Of a stretch of 64,000 bases of DNA, positions 45,342 through 54,223 are shown in pieces. The DNA is from Sporosarcina sp. ANT_H38 (GTDB lineage Bacteria; Bacillota; Bacilli; Bacillales_A; Planococcaceae). The stretch's first letter is position 1; every line of letters begins with the position of its first letter. The translations under genes were made by a program, and so were the position numbers. Where the stretch lies: contig NZ_VOBC01000001.1 in the NCBI RefSeq assembly GCF_008369195.1, forward strand, positions 682,001-746,000, written 5' to 3'. A model generated the notes under the pieces. That model made no database searches. It was not told the origin of the DNA and worked only from the letters and a program-made list of their open reading frames with translations.

Positions 45342-46865
45342 TTAATTTTCATTGAAATAGTCGAGTAATCCTTGATATATACCATGAGTTGCTCGTTCAC
45401 GGAACATGTCGCTTGTGACTGTCCGTTCCTCAGCAGAATTCGATAGGAAACCAAGTTCAATCAAAATAGCATTTTGCCTATTCTCACGAAGAACAAGAAA
45501 ATCGCCAGGCTGTGATCCCCGGTTCCGTAGATTAACTGAAGAAGCAAGTCCTTCATTGACTGAAGACGCAAGCGCATGTTGATGTTGGTGTGAGTAATAC
45601 GTCGTAAAGCCTGCTACGCTAGAATCGGGATTGGCATCATAATGGAGACTGATGAAGGCATCCGCGGCATGCTGATTGCTGATAGCAACTCGTTTTCTTA
45701 ACGATACATAAGTATCTGTTTCACGAGTTGTAATGACATTAGCGCCTGCTGCTTTCAATTTAGCTGCTAATAATTCGGAAGTAAGAATTGTAATATCTTT
45801 TTCGTCTGTTCCTCGAGTCCCTGTCGTGCCGCGGTCATTACCGCCGTGTCCAGGGTCAATCACGATAGTAAGCCCCTTTAACGTGCCGGCAACGCGTGGA
45901 ATTGATTCTTTCATAACGGGTTCTGTTAAGGATGAATCATCGCCCGTTGACACAACCCATTTAGCAATAAATGCGGGATCTCCTGAAGGTAAAGAAATTT
46001 CATACCAGTCGCCGTCTTGTTTTACAATTGGAAACTTTTCTCCTGCATCAGCTCGAGCAGCAATCTGTGAAGAAGTCGTAGCGGCTTCACGGATATTCGT
46101 CCCATTCGACAGGATCGTAACTGTTCCAAGATCGGTTTCTTCAGAAGCCTGTTTTCCATTCGAAGACAGAGTACCGTGGAATGAGTAGACCCAACCTGAT
46201 TCGTTGTCATCTAATGAAATCTGTACCCAATTGCCATTGACTTCCTTGATGGCATAAGATTCACCTTGATGAATGAGTCCAATTCGCTTGGAGGAAAGAT
46301 CAGCATTCTTTCTGACATTGAGCGCATCAACCGAAACGGTAAACAACTCGGGTGAAGAAGCTACTTTCTCTGCTACAGGTTCAGTTTCACCTGTTAACTG
46401 TGTAATATAGTCTGTATGTACCCAACCGTTTGTACCGTTAAAAGTTATGGAGGCCCATTCGCCATCCTGTCCAGTCATAACCGCTTCATCCCCAGCAGCC
46501 ATCCGACCGAGTACTGCCGAGCTACTGGAAGGACTTGACCTCACATTTAACTGGTTGACCTGTGATACGATCGCAGTACTTGTCCCGTTAGAATGATCTG
46601 CGGATGCAGTTAGCCAAGATGCAATCCACCCTGAGCTGTTGCCGAGCTGGATTTGGTACCAGTCTCCCGAGGTAGAAATTACATCTACTTGTTCACCTTG
46701 ACTTAGCGAGCCTGTCACAGAATATGTAAGGCCTGGACCTGAGCGGATGTGTACCGAATTAGCATCAACCGTAACGGACTCCGTATTTGCATAAATCGTC
46801 GGAGTGTCATAGGAAAAGCTGAATAAAAGTATGTATGCAATTAACCATTTGCTCATTTTCAACAA
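45342..46865 (-). CDS. Secreted N-acetylmuramoyl-L-alanine amidase with SH3b repeats (YrvJ-like)
   Basis: 507-residue exported peptidoglycan amidase. After a signal peptide (about residues 1-26) come four bacterial SH3 domains (each with V-R-S/K-x-x-x-S/L and a G-W or A-x-W end), starting near 30, 95, 172 and 245. An Amidase_3 domain fills about 330-505: I-D-P-G-H-G-G-N-D with zinc His, E (in T-E-L-like D-E-K-D-I-T region), S-L-H-Y-D-A-N and catalytic Glu in I-E-L-G-F. TTG 46865 has aaaggggga upstream; ATG 46856 is an alternative. B. subtilis yrvJ occupies the same place next to dtd and hisS. It would cleave the stem peptide from the glycan. Confidence 0.92.
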   Translation of the reverse strand: MLKMSKWLIAYILLFSFSYDTPTIYANTESVTVDANSVHIRSGPGLTYSVTGSLSQGEQVDVISTSGDWYQIQLGNSSGWIASWLTASADHSNGTSTAIVSQVNQLNVRSSPSSSSAVLGRMAAGDEAVMTGQDGEWASITFNGTNGWVHTDYITQLTGETEPVAEKVASSPELFTVSVDALNVRKNADLSSKRIGLIHQGESYAIKEVNGNWVQISLDDNESGWVYSFHGTLSSNGKQASEETDLGTVTILSNGTNIREAATTSSQIAARADAGEKFPIVKQDGDWYEISLPSGDPAFIAKWVVSTGDDSSLTEPVMKESIPRVAGTLKGLTIVIDPGHGGNDRGTTGTRGTDEKDITILTSELLAAKLKAAGANVITTRETDTYVSLRKRVAISNQHAADAFISLHYDANPDSSVAGFTTYYSHQHQHALASSVNEGLASSVNLRNRGSQPGDFLVLRENRQNAILIELGFLSNSAEERTVTSDMFRERATHGIYQGLLDYFNEN

Positions 46866-46933
46866 ACTAGTATCCCCCTTTTATTTCATTGTAGAAGTTT
46901 TTACTGAAAAAAACTACAATTAATCGAAAAAGG

Positions 46934-46962
46934 TTGACACTATGATACAGAATCTTTAAGAT
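46934..46962 (+). promoter_or_regulatory. Promoter candidate for hisS-aspS
   Basis: TTGACA (46934-46939), 17-bp spacer, TAAGAT (46957-46962). A second possible -10 of extended type (TGTTATATT) ends at 47009, closer to the T-box. Either would transcribe the leader. Confidence 0.5.
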
Positions 46963-47047
46963 GATGATTAATTAACAATTTAAATCACACGGGTAGTACG
47001 TGTTATATTTACGCTAAAGACATGGAAAGTAATTGTATAATTGACTG

Positions 47048-47268
47048 ACAAGAGAGGGACGGACGTGGCTGAAATCCATCCTACAGCGGTTTACAATGAA
47101 TAACACCATCGAGGCTCTGTGCTGAACGATCTCAATTCAGTAAGTACAGACGGAACCGGCCGTTATCCGGTTTTAGAGTGGGCGCAAACTTTTGCGTCAA
47201 TTTGGGTGGAACCGCGGAAGCTATTAAGGCTCTCGTCCCTTGCATAGGCAAGGGATGGGGGTCTTTTT
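47048..47268 (+). ncRNA. T-box leader of hisS-aspS
   Basis: T-box riboswitch that senses uncharged tRNA. The conserved antiterminator sequence gggtggaaccgcgg is at 47204-47217. Stem I begins near agagagggacgg (47051) and closes near gaggctct. A His codon CAC at 47104-47106 lies in the expected specifier position on the 3' side of stem I. The terminator has stem tcccttgc / gcaaggga (47236-47255) and a T-run at 47263-47268. Binding of uncharged tRNA-His would favour read-through into hisS and aspS. Confidence 0.9.
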
Positions 47269-47356
47269 TGTGTCCTACTAAGCATATCAAGGCTTCGGCC
47301 GCTCACAGGACGTGGCGTACGTAGTCTGCAATCCATAATTAGGAAGGGGAATTTAC

Positions 47357-48631
47357 ATGAATTTTAAAGTGCCAAGAGGAACTCAGGACATTTTGCCAAC
47401 TGAAACATGGAAATGGCAGCAAGCAGAAAAAATCATTAACGAAGTATGCGATGTCTATCGTTATAAAGAAATCCGTACACCTATTTTTGAACAAACAGAA
47501 TTATTTCAACGTCTTGTAGGTGAGACAACTGATGTCGTTCAAAAAGAGATGTACACCTTTATGGATAAAGGCGATCGTTCAATGACACTGCGTCCAGAAG
47601 GAACTGCTGCTGTCGTACGCTCCTTCGTTGAGAATAAAATGTTCGGTTATCCGGATCAGCCTGTAAAACTCTTCTACACGGGTCCGATGTTCCGTTACGA
47701 GCGTCAGCAAGCAGGACGTTATCGTCAGTTCGTTCAATTTGGAGCTGAAGCTATCGGTAGTGCAGATCCAGCGATTGACGCAGAAGTGATTGCGTTGGCA
47801 CTGGACGTCTATAAGCGTGTGGGATTGACAAAGTTGAAGCTTGTTATTAATTCGTTAGGTGATACGGAGTGCAGAATAGCGCACCGCGAAGCGCTCATTG
47901 CACACTTCAATCCTCATATCGAAGAATTCTGCTCCGATTGCCAGTCTAGACTGAAAAAAAATCCATTACGCATATTGGACTGTAAAGTAGATAGCGGCAA
48001 TCCGCTTATCGCTTCAGCACCATCCTTAGCTGACTATTTGAATGAAGCGTCTGCTCAATACTTTGCAGATGTAAAAGGTTATCTTGACGATGCAGGACTT
48101 GCTTATGAAGTCGATGCAAACCTTGTGCGCGGTCTTGATTATTATAACCACACTGCTTTTGAAATTATGAGCACATCGGAAGGGTTCGGAGCGATTACAA
48201 CTTTGTGTGGCGGTGGAAGGTACAACGGTCTCGCTGAGGAAATCGGTGGACCATCTGCACCTGGTATCGGTTTTGCAATGAGTATTGAGCGTTTGCTCCT
48301 TGCGATGGCTGCTGAAGGGAAATCATTTGAAGGTGAGCCGACACTTGACGTTTATATTGTAACTCTCGGCGAAACAGCACGTCGTCCAGGCTTTAAATTG
48401 CTTGGTGCACTTCGAGCAGCTGGCATTCGGTCGGATATGGATTATATGGACCGGAAAATGAAAGCACAAATGAAATCTGCTGATAGACTGAATGCAAGGA
48501 CAGTCGTACTAATCGGTGAAGATGAAGTAGCGGAAGGCGTTGCTTTATTGAAAAATATGGCTGACGGAGTGCAAGTAAAAGTACCTGTTACTGAACTGGT
48601 TCAAAAACTTAAAGAAACATTGATTGGCTAA
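47357..48631 (+). CDS. hisS: Histidyl-tRNA synthetase
   Basis: 424-residue class II synthetase. Motif 1 region F-E-Q-T-E-L-F, motif 2 [17 protein letters not shown] near 110, His-binding L-V-R-G-L-D-Y-Y near 257, and motif 3 [10 protein letters not shown] near 310. A C-terminal anticodon domain follows. Controlled by the upstream T-box and co-transcribed with aspS, as in B. subtilis. Confidence 0.97.
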   Translation: MNFKVPRGTQDILPTETWKWQQAEKIINEVCDVYRYKEIRTPIFEQTELFQRLVGETTDVVQKEMYTFMDKGDRSMTLRPEGTAAVVRSFVENKMFGYPDQPVKLFYTGPMFRYERQQAGRYRQFVQFGAEAIGSADPAIDAEVIALALDVYKRVGLTKLKLVINSLGDTECRIAHREALIAHFNPHIEEFCSDCQSRLKKNPLRILDCKVDSGNPLIASAPSLADYLNEASAQYFADVKGYLDDAGLAYEVDANLVRGLDYYNHTAFEIMSTSEGFGAITTLCGGGRYNGLAEEIGGPSAPGIGFAMSIERLLLAMAAEGKSFEGEPTLDVYIVTLGETARRPGFKLLGALRAAGIRSDMDYMDRKMKAQMKSADRLNARTVVLIGEDEVAEGVALLKNMADGVQVKVPVTELVQKLKETLIG

Positions 48632-48650
48632 AGAGAGGCGGATGAAGGCA

Positions 48651-50417
48651 ATGAAACGGACACATTATAGTGGTGAATTGACAGAAGAGGTAATCGGACA
48701 AACGGTTACATTACAAGGATGGGTTCAAAAAAGAAGGGATCTTGGGGGACTAATTTTTGTCGATGTACGGGATCGTTCAGGAATCGTTCAAGCAGTATTT
48801 AACCCGAGTTTTTCAAGCGAAGCGATCGTAACGGCCGACAAACTGCGCAACGAATTCGTAATTGAGCTTACAGGTTTAGTTGTTGAGCGTGCAGCAGGCC
48901 AGAAAAATCCGCTTTTGAAAACGGGTTCGATTGAGATTCAAGTTACTGAATTGAACATTGTGAATGAAGCGAAAAACCCGCCGTTCATGATTGAAGATGA
49001 AACGGACGTGAATGAAGAAATTAGACTGAAATATAGATACCTTGATTTACGCCGCCCAAAACTTGCGAATACATTCAAAATGCGATCTGACATCACTAAA
49101 ACTGTCCGTAATTTCCTTGATGATGAAGGGTTTTTTGAAGTAGAAACGCCAATTCTAACGAAATCTACACCTGAAGGCGCACGCGATTATCTTGTACCAA
49201 GCCGTGTTCACGAAGGAGAATTTTATGCACTGCCACAATCACCGCAATTATTCAAACAGATGCTGATGGTATCCGGTTTTGACCGTTATTATCAAATTGC
49301 ACGTTGTTTCCGCGATGAAGACCTTCGTGCTGATCGCCAGCCCGAGTTCACTCAAATCGATATGGAAATGAGTTTCATGTCAATTGAAGATATTATTGAA
49401 TTAAATGAACGATTGATGCAAAAAGTAATGAAAGATGTAAAAGGAATCGATGTTCAAATTCCATTTAAACGTTTGCCTTATGACGAAGCAATGGGCCGTT
49501 ATGGTTCAGATAAGCCGGATACGCGATTCGGATTGGAACTGACTGATGTCTCCGAAGTCGTTAAAGATTCTTCATTTAAAGTATTTACAGCGGCAATCGA
49601 GGCAGGTGGGCAAGTTAAGCTCATCAATGTAAAAGGAGTAGCAGATAGCTATTCACGTAAGGACATCGACGCACTTGGCGAATTTGCAGCAGTCTACGGC
49701 GCAAAAGGTCTCGCATGGTTAAAAGTTGATGCTGAAGGTCTGAAAGGGCCTATCGCGAAGTTCTTCGAAGGGGAAGAAGGCGAAGGACTAAAAGCTGCAG
49801 CTGACGCTGAAGTAGGAGATCTATTATTGTTTGTAGCGGACAAAAAGAAAGTTGTCGCAGATACATTAGGAGCACTACGTACTAAGCTCGGAAAAGATCA
49901 TGACTTAATTGACGAATCGAAGTTTAACTTCCTTTGGGTAACTGAATGGCCTTTGTTCGAATATAACGAAGAGGCACGTCGCTTCCAGGCAGCACACCAT
50001 CCATTTACAATGCCTGCAGATGTGGAAGAACTTGTAGCAAGCCCTGAGACTGTTAAAGCACAAGCCTATGACCTTGTTTTAAATGGCTATGAACTTGGCG
50101 GTGGATCACTTCGAATTTACAAACGTGATGTCCAGGAAAAAATGTTTGAAGCGCTTGGATTTAGTAAAGAACAGGCGAACGAACAATTCGGATTCCTTCT
50201 TGAAGCGTTTGATTACGGAACACCTCCACATGGCGGAATTGCATTCGGTCTTGACCGTATTGTTATGCTGTTATCCGGTTCGACGAACTTGAGGGATACA
50301 ATCGCATTCCCGAAAACAGCAAGCGCAAGTTGTCTGTTAACGTCAGCGCCTGACCGCGTAGATGAGACTCAACTAACTGAACTTGGCATTCGGGTTATGT
50401 CAAAAAGTAAACGATAA
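48651..50417 (+). CDS. aspS: Aspartyl-tRNA synthetase
   Basis: 588-residue class II synthetase of the long bacterial type. It has an N-terminal OB anticodon domain, S-P-Q-L-F-K-Q motif near 195, motif 2 [13 protein letters not shown] near 217, GAD insertion (about 290-420) and motif 3 G-L-D-R near 530. ATG 48651 is 9 bp from gagaggcgg; the ATG at 48642 abuts that site. It lies 19 bp after hisS. Confidence 0.96.
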   Translation: MKRTHYSGELTEEVIGQTVTLQGWVQKRRDLGGLIFVDVRDRSGIVQAVFNPSFSSEAIVTADKLRNEFVIELTGLVVERAAGQKNPLLKTGSIEIQVTELNIVNEAKNPPFMIEDETDVNEEIRLKYRYLDLRRPKLANTFKMRSDITKTVRNFLDDEGFFEVETPILTKSTPEGARDYLVPSRVHEGEFYALPQSPQLFKQMLMVSGFDRYYQIARCFRDEDLRADRQPEFTQIDMEMSFMSIEDIIELNERLMQKVMKDVKGIDVQIPFKRLPYDEAMGRYGSDKPDTRFGLELTDVSEVVKDSSFKVFTAAIEAGGQVKLINVKGVADSYSRKDIDALGEFAAVYGAKGLAWLKVDAEGLKGPIAKFFEGEEGEGLKAAADAEVGDLLLFVADKKKVVADTLGALRTKLGKDHDLIDESKFNFLWVTEWPLFEYNEEARRFQAAHHPFTMPADVEELVASPETVKAQAYDLVLNGYELGGGSLRIYKRDVQEKMFEALGFSKEQANEQFGFLLEAFDYGTPPHGGIAFGLDRIVMLLSGSTNLRDTIAFPKTASASCLLTSAPDRVDETQLTELGIRVMSKSKR

Positions 50418-50460
50418 TCAGTTGAATTGAAAAAATCAGAAAACCACTTCTGTGAAATCG

Positions 50461-50489
50461 TTGAACTGACTTAAGATGTATGTTATTAT
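50461..50489 (+). promoter_or_regulatory. 6S RNA promoter
   Basis: TTGAAC (50461-50466), 17-bp spacer, TATTAT (50484-50489) with an extended -10 TG at 50481-50482. Start of transcription near 50496. Confidence 0.78.
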
Positions 50490-50495
50490 ACAAGT

Positions 50496-50683
50496 AATAC
50501 GAATCCTGGAGTGTTCGTTATTTGCCAATCAGTTTTGACCGAACATTTTTTCGTCGGGAGTCCGTATTTCGAGTTGGATGATATGCCTTTAGTCGGGACC
50601 TCAGAAGAATCGAATAGGACACCCACCTGCTGATAGCGGGTTCAAAGCGATACTACAAAAACGGCACATTCGGGATTCGTTAC
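50496..50683 (+). ncRNA. ssrS: 6S RNA (6S-1/BsrA type)
   Basis: About 188-nt RNA between aspS and tcdA, exactly where bsrA lies in B. subtilis. The 5' end acgaatcc pairs with gggattcgt at the 3' end, forming the closing stem; g-t-g-t near the 5' side and g-c-a-c-a near the 3' side continue the rod. The middle (about 50540-50640) is less paired and would form the central bubble that mimics an open promoter and binds RNA polymerase. It has its own promoter and terminator. The call rests on synteny, length and the terminal helix. Confidence 0.82.
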
Positions 50684-50695
50684 TTACATGATCAT

Positions 50696-50731
50696 ACACC
50701 CCTCTGACTTACGTGCGGAGGGGTTTTTTAT
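50696..50731 (+). terminator. Terminator of 6S RNA
   Basis: Nine-bp stem (acccctctg / cggaggggt, one G-U), loop acttacgtg, followed by tttttt. Confidence 0.85.
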
Positions 50732-50774
50732 TGGAGAAAATTAAAGTTTTATTAAATGAAGGGCGGAGTTTTTC

Positions 50775-51542
50775 TTGTTACATCAATTTTCACGAAATGA
50801 ATTAGCGATAGGTACAGAAGGTGTAAGTCGTATGCGTGACATCACTGTCGCGATACTAGGTGTTGGAGGAGTCGGTTCGTTTGCTGCAGAAGCATGTGCT
50901 CGGAGCGGAATTGGCCGTATTATCCTTGTCGATAAGGATGATATTGACATCACAAATATTAATAGACAGCTCATTGCTAATTTGTCGACAGTCGGCCGTT
51001 CAAAAGCAGAGGTCATGAAAGAGCGCATTGCTGATATAAATAAAGAGTGTGAAGTCATTTCACTCCATATGTTTTATACGGAAGAGACTGCCGAAGAGTT
51101 TTTCAGTTACAAACCTGATTATGTCATTGATGCATCCGATACAATCGTTTTTAAAATACATTTAATTAAAGAATGTGTCGCACGTAGCGTGAAAATAATT
51201 TCGAGTATGGGTGCTGCTAATAAGATGGATCCTACTGGTTTCCAAATTACGGATATCTCAAAGACGCATACAGATCCGGTGGCGAAAGTAATCCGTCGCA
51301 GACTTAAAAAAGAAGGTATTTATAATGGAGTACCAGTAGTCTTTTCCGACGAAAGCCCGATTGTGGTCAGACAAGATGTTGTAGATACAGTAGGTAAGCC
51401 TGATGCCTTCATTCGGAAAGCAAAAATGCCACCAGCATCGAACGCATTCGTCCCCTCTGTTGCCGGACTCGTGTGCGCCAGTTGGGTAATGAATGATATC
51501 GTTGCGGATATTCCTATCCGACGAGTGAAAGATAAAGTGTAA
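50775..51542 (+). CDS. tcdA: tRNA threonylcarbamoyladenosine dehydratase TcdA
   Basis: 255-residue E1-like ThiF-family enzyme that cyclises t6A to ct6A at tRNA position 37. The nucleotide loop G-V-G-G-V-G-S-F near residue 32 and D-x-D-x-I-D-x-x-N-x-N-R-Q near 56-69 are intact. TTG 50775 follows gggcgga. It is the YrvM equivalent by location after the 6S RNA gene. There are no Cys pairs for zinc visible, as in other TcdA proteins. Confidence 0.92.
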   Translation: MLHQFSRNELAIGTEGVSRMRDITVAILGVGGVGSFAAEACARSGIGRIILVDKDDIDITNINRQLIANLSTVGRSKAEVMKERIADINKECEVISLHMFYTEETAEEFFSYKPDYVIDASDTIVFKIHLIKECVARSVKIISSMGAANKMDPTGFQITDISKTHTDPVAKVIRRRLKKEGIYNGVPVVFSDESPIVVRQDVVDTVGKPDAFIRKAKMPPASNAFVPSVAGLVCASWVMNDIVADIPIRRVKDKV

Positions 51543-51547
51543 TTACA

Positions 51548-51596
51548 ACAACCGCATTGAGGAGTAATTTCATGCGGTTTCTTTTTGGTTGTCACT
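51548..51596 (+). terminator. Terminator after tcdA
   Basis: Eight-bp stem (aaccgcat / atgcggtt) with a 24-base loop, followed by tctttttgg. The large loop makes it weaker than most here. Confidence 0.6.
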
Positions 51597-51670
51597 AAAA
51601 TATTAGTAAGGTTATAATAGGGTGATTGCTTATGAAAATGAACATGGATTGCTAGAAAGGATGTTTATGT

Positions 51671-52486
51671 GTGAATAAGGTGTTTAAGGTATTTGTATTT
51701 GGGTTAGTTGCCCTTTTATTAACAGCATGCGGTAATGTAGAAGCGGAACAGGGAATGACGGCACAAGACGTTTTCGGAAAAGCGAAAGAAGCATCTGCTA
51801 AATTGGAAAATGTGCGTACACATATCTCTTATGATGATTTTTGGAAAACAACAGCACCTGAAAAAAGATATAGTGTGAAGTATGAAATGACTTCGGATGC
51901 AATGTTACAACCTGAAACAGTTAAACAGAGCGTGAAAGTGCGACCTTTAAATGGGGATCCGATAGATGCAGAAGTGTATAAAGTGGATGACCGAGTTTTC
52001 ATCAAAGATAATCCAGAAAAAGAGTGGGAAGAGTTACAGTCAGGCTCGGTTGCGGAATTGTTCAGTTCGATGATTGCAAATGTCCACCCAACCCTAAACC
52101 TAGAGTTTTTTAACGCTTTTGAGAATGATTTTGTTCTGGAACCAGTTGACTATGGCTATAACTTAAAGCTGTCATTGTCGAGAGAACAATATACAGATTT
52201 CAAAAAGATACTTATGCTATCGAAAAATAGCAGCGAAGCAGATATGGTTGTATTAAATGGTGAGTTTCCATTCATTAATAAATTCGATATTGTTATAGGG
52301 ATCGATAGCAATAACTTCTATGTAACTGATTTTAAAATGACACTAGATACAACGACATACTCAATGATGCAAGTTGATGGTAATTCCCATCGAGTTAAAC
52401 AGACGATCGATGCAGTTTATAGCCACTTTGATAATGTGGATGATATAAAGGTTCCAGCAGAAGTATTGGAAGCAGCAGCCAACTAA
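51671..52486 (+). CDS. Lipoprotein of unknown function
   Basis: 271-residue exported lipoprotein. The signal peptide ends in the lipobox L-L-T-A-C-G (Cys near residue 20), so the protein is anchored to the outer face of the membrane. The rest is rich in beta-type alternation and ends with D-V-K-V-P-A-E-V, similar in style to LppX/DUF6612-type lipid-carrier-like lipoproteins; this is a weak resemblance. GTG 51671 follows agaaagga. It is monocistronic between two terminators. Confidence 0.8.
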   Translation: MNKVFKVFVFGLVALLLTACGNVEAEQGMTAQDVFGKAKEASAKLENVRTHISYDDFWKTTAPEKRYSVKYEMTSDAMLQPETVKQSVKVRPLNGDPIDAEVYKVDDRVFIKDNPEKEWEELQSGSVAELFSSMIANVHPTLNLEFFNAFENDFVLEPVDYGYNLKLSLSREQYTDFKKILMLSKNSSEADMVVLNGEFPFINKFDIVIGIDSNNFYVTDFKMTLDTTTYSMMQVDGNSHRVKQTIDAVYSHFDNVDDIKVPAEVLEAAAN

Positions 52487-52497
52487 AAATTACTAAA

Positions 52498-52540
52498 CAA
52501 AACCCTCCCAAAAGATTAGCCATTGGGAGGGTTTTGTGTA
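52498..52540 (+). terminator. Terminator after the lipoprotein gene
   Basis: Perfect 13-bp stem (caaaaccctccca / tgggagggttttg) with a 13-base loop; the 3' arm includes a T-run. Confidence 0.85.
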
Positions 52541-52605
52541 TTCTATTTTCTATTATTTTGGAACATTGATTGATTAGCCGTCGAGTGCTTTAAGTGAACA
52601 TCTAG

Positions 52606-52752
52606 AGGTATAATATAACTAATGCCGGTCATAAGTATGCCTATGGCGAGCATAACTGGGTTCATGCCGGTCATAAGTGCACCCGTGGCGAGCATAATGG
52701 GGTTCAAGCCGATCATAAGTGCGCCCATAGGGAGTATAAGCTCTTACCCATA
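52606..52752. repeat. 21-bp tandem repeat, about seven units
   Basis: Tandem units near ggtcataagtatgcctatggc, starting at 52627, 52648, 52669, 52690, 52711 and 52732, with a more diverged unit at 52606. Adjacent units alternate between two variants (g-g-t-c-a-t-a-a and g-a-g-c-a-t-a-a), giving a 42-bp higher-order period over the best four units. Because 21 is divisible by three, the minus strand stays open and would encode a 14-residue hydrophobic repeat (A-L-M-x-G-x-N-P-x-M-L-A). Confidence 0.85.
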
Positions 52753-52792
52753 AGTACAAGCGTAAAAAAGTATACAAAAGGAGGAATGAATG

Positions 52793-53224
52793 ATGAGTTT
52801 ATACATTACTAAAGAATTAAATAAGAAGGACAAACAATATATTGATGATGAGCTTTATAAGTTTAATTTAAAGCATTTTCCAGTAGATTTACGGGGAAGA
52901 TACGAAGAAGTCAGTTTGTTTTTGAAAGACGATAATGGCGTTGTCCGTGGAGGAATACTCGCTGAAGTGTGTTGGAATTGGTTAGAAATTCATACTTTTA
53001 TGATAGATGAAGATATACGCCAATCAGGTTTTGGAACTAAATTATTAGTAGAACTTGAGAAGATAGCTTTAGAAAAAGAATGTGATTTTATTAAAGTAGA
53101 TACTTTGAGTTTTCAGGCACTGGGTTTTTACGAAAAAAATGGCTATCAAATATTCGGGAGTTTAGATAACGTAGGCAGAGACTATAAACATTACTATTTA
53201 AAAAAAAATCTAAAGAATTTTTAA
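52793..53224 (+). CDS. GNAT-family N-acetyltransferase
   Basis: 143-residue acetyltransferase. The acetyl-CoA motif region is I-D-E-D-I-R-Q-S-G-F-G-T-K-L-L near residue 77, followed by A-L-G-F-Y-E-K-N-G-Y, the usual GNAT motif B. Substrate unknown. ATG 52793 lies 8 bp after aaaaggagg; ATG 52790 is also possible. More A/T-rich than the surrounding housekeeping genes, and with no counterpart at this site in B. subtilis, so it may be an accessory insertion. Confidence 0.85.
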   Translation: MSLYITKELNKKDKQYIDDELYKFNLKHFPVDLRGRYEEVSLFLKDDNGVVRGGILAEVCWNWLEIHTFMIDEDIRQSGFGTKLLVELEKIALEKECDFIKVDTLSFQALGFYEKNGYQIFGSLDNVGRDYKHYYLKKNLKNF

Positions 53225-53286
53225 TAGTATAGAGCTGATTCGTTCTTCTATCACTCACGGATGGAGGGCTTTTCTTGAAGCCAATT

Positions 53287-53312
53287 GAGCTGCTTAGCGG
53301 GCTCTTTTTTCT
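53287..53312 (+). terminator. Weak terminator after the GNAT gene
   Basis: Five-bp stem (gagct / ggctc, one G-U) followed by tttttt. Confidence 0.5.
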
Positions 53313-53399
53313 TATGTAAGAATACCAGCGTAGTTGACGAAATGATGCGTTAGAATATGTATGGCATTTTGGATTGTTTATAATGGGGAGGTTTTGATA

Positions 53400-53609
53400 A
53401 TGGAATTAATAAAAAATAAGTACTTTATAGGAGTTTCATGGATTTTAGCAATATTTTTATTAGTAGTATCTTTTCTAGTTATTTCAATCAGTTATTTTAA
53501 TACCAAAGAAATACGTTTATTAACTTCTGGATGTTATGAAAATAGTGGAGAAGTTATAATAGAAATACATAATAATCTAACAAATGAATATTCATTCGAG
53601 TGTAAATAA
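53400..53609 (+). CDS. Tiny membrane protein, unknown
   Basis: 69-residue protein with one hydrophobic helix (about residues 10-33) and a short extracytoplasmic tail with two Cys (T-S-G-C-Y and F-E-C-K). ATG 53400 follows ggggagg with 8-bp spacing, which argues that it is translated. AT-rich and unrelated to anything I recognise. Could be a small stress or phage-type membrane peptide. Confidence 0.5.
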   Translation: MELIKNKYFIGVSWILAIFLLVVSFLVISISYFNTKEIRLLTSGCYENSGEVIIEIHNNLTNEYSFECK

Positions 53610-53659
53610 GGGTGTTCTCTAATTCAAGTAAAGGGTGCTTAAATGGCACGTGTTAAGAT

Positions 53660-53697
53660 AAGTCGACTCCATTAACAATAAGGAGTGCGACTTTTTT
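53660..53697 (+). terminator. Terminator after the tiny membrane protein
   Basis: Stem aagtcgactcc / ggagtgcgactt with one bulged g, loop attaacaataa, followed by ttttt. Confidence 0.7.
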
Positions 53698-53837
53698 GCT
53701 GTAAATTGATTAATGTTGGGACTTCACTCAATATTGACAATTTCACTACTGAGTATGGAAAGAACTTATGTGGCGCTTACACGAAGAACACAGAAATGAG
53801 TAAGAAGACTTAATTATAGAAATTGAATTTAAGAAAA

Positions 53838-53882
53838 AATAGGCTACCCATTCTCCGCAAGATTAAAGAGAATAGGTGGCCA
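53838..53882 (-). terminator. Possible minus-strand terminator downstream of rarA
   Basis: Fourteen-bp imperfect stem (ggctacccattctc / gagaataggtggcc); on the minus strand it is followed by tattttttctt. It lies 340 bp beyond the rarA stop. Between 53700 and 54223 there is no credible gene; apart from this hairpin and the repeat at 54070 nothing is recognised. Confidence 0.5.
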
Positions 53883-54069
53883 AAAGGGAGATTTATTTGT
53901 GTCCCATATTGCAGTAACAGAACTGTTTATTTAAAGAAGGAATAATCTGTTATCCCTTGTGGAATTCGATTTCGTAAGAGCTAAGTAATTAAATACCGTG
54001 AACTCCATGGTTATAAAAAAGCTTATTGGAAAGCTAAGAAATTCATTCCTAACGTCTTGGTACTATTTA

Positions 54070-54120
54070 TATTGAACAAATGAATATCTATATAAATTGA
54101 GCGAAGGGGCCTTACAAGGG
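54070..54120 (+). repeat. Dispersed intergenic repeat, full copy
   Basis: Starts tattgaacaaatgaatatct, continues tataaattgagcgaaggggc and ends cttacaaggg. It matches the inverted copy at 44481-44542 and the short copy at 2326-2363. A gctac/gtagc-type hairpin follows the core. Confidence 0.68.
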
Positions 54121-54223
54121 CTTCGGCTACCCCTAGCTCTGTAGTGAATTCAATGTGATTCTTGATATCAACACATATAGATCTCCGTTATTCAACCAAT
54201 CTACTCAATTAGGCTTTACCCAC

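Noticed and set aside
52543..52728. 61-codon minus-strand open frame over the 21-bp repeats, as a gene
   Set aside because: Frame openness follows from a 21-bp unit; no good ribosome site or second line of evidence. Kept as a finding, not annotated as a CDS.
52606..52752. CRISPR array
   Set aside because: Units are directly adjacent with no unique spacers, and no cas genes are present.
53610..54223. Insertion sequence remnant
   Set aside because: No transposase fragment, terminal inverted repeats or target duplication could be recognised.
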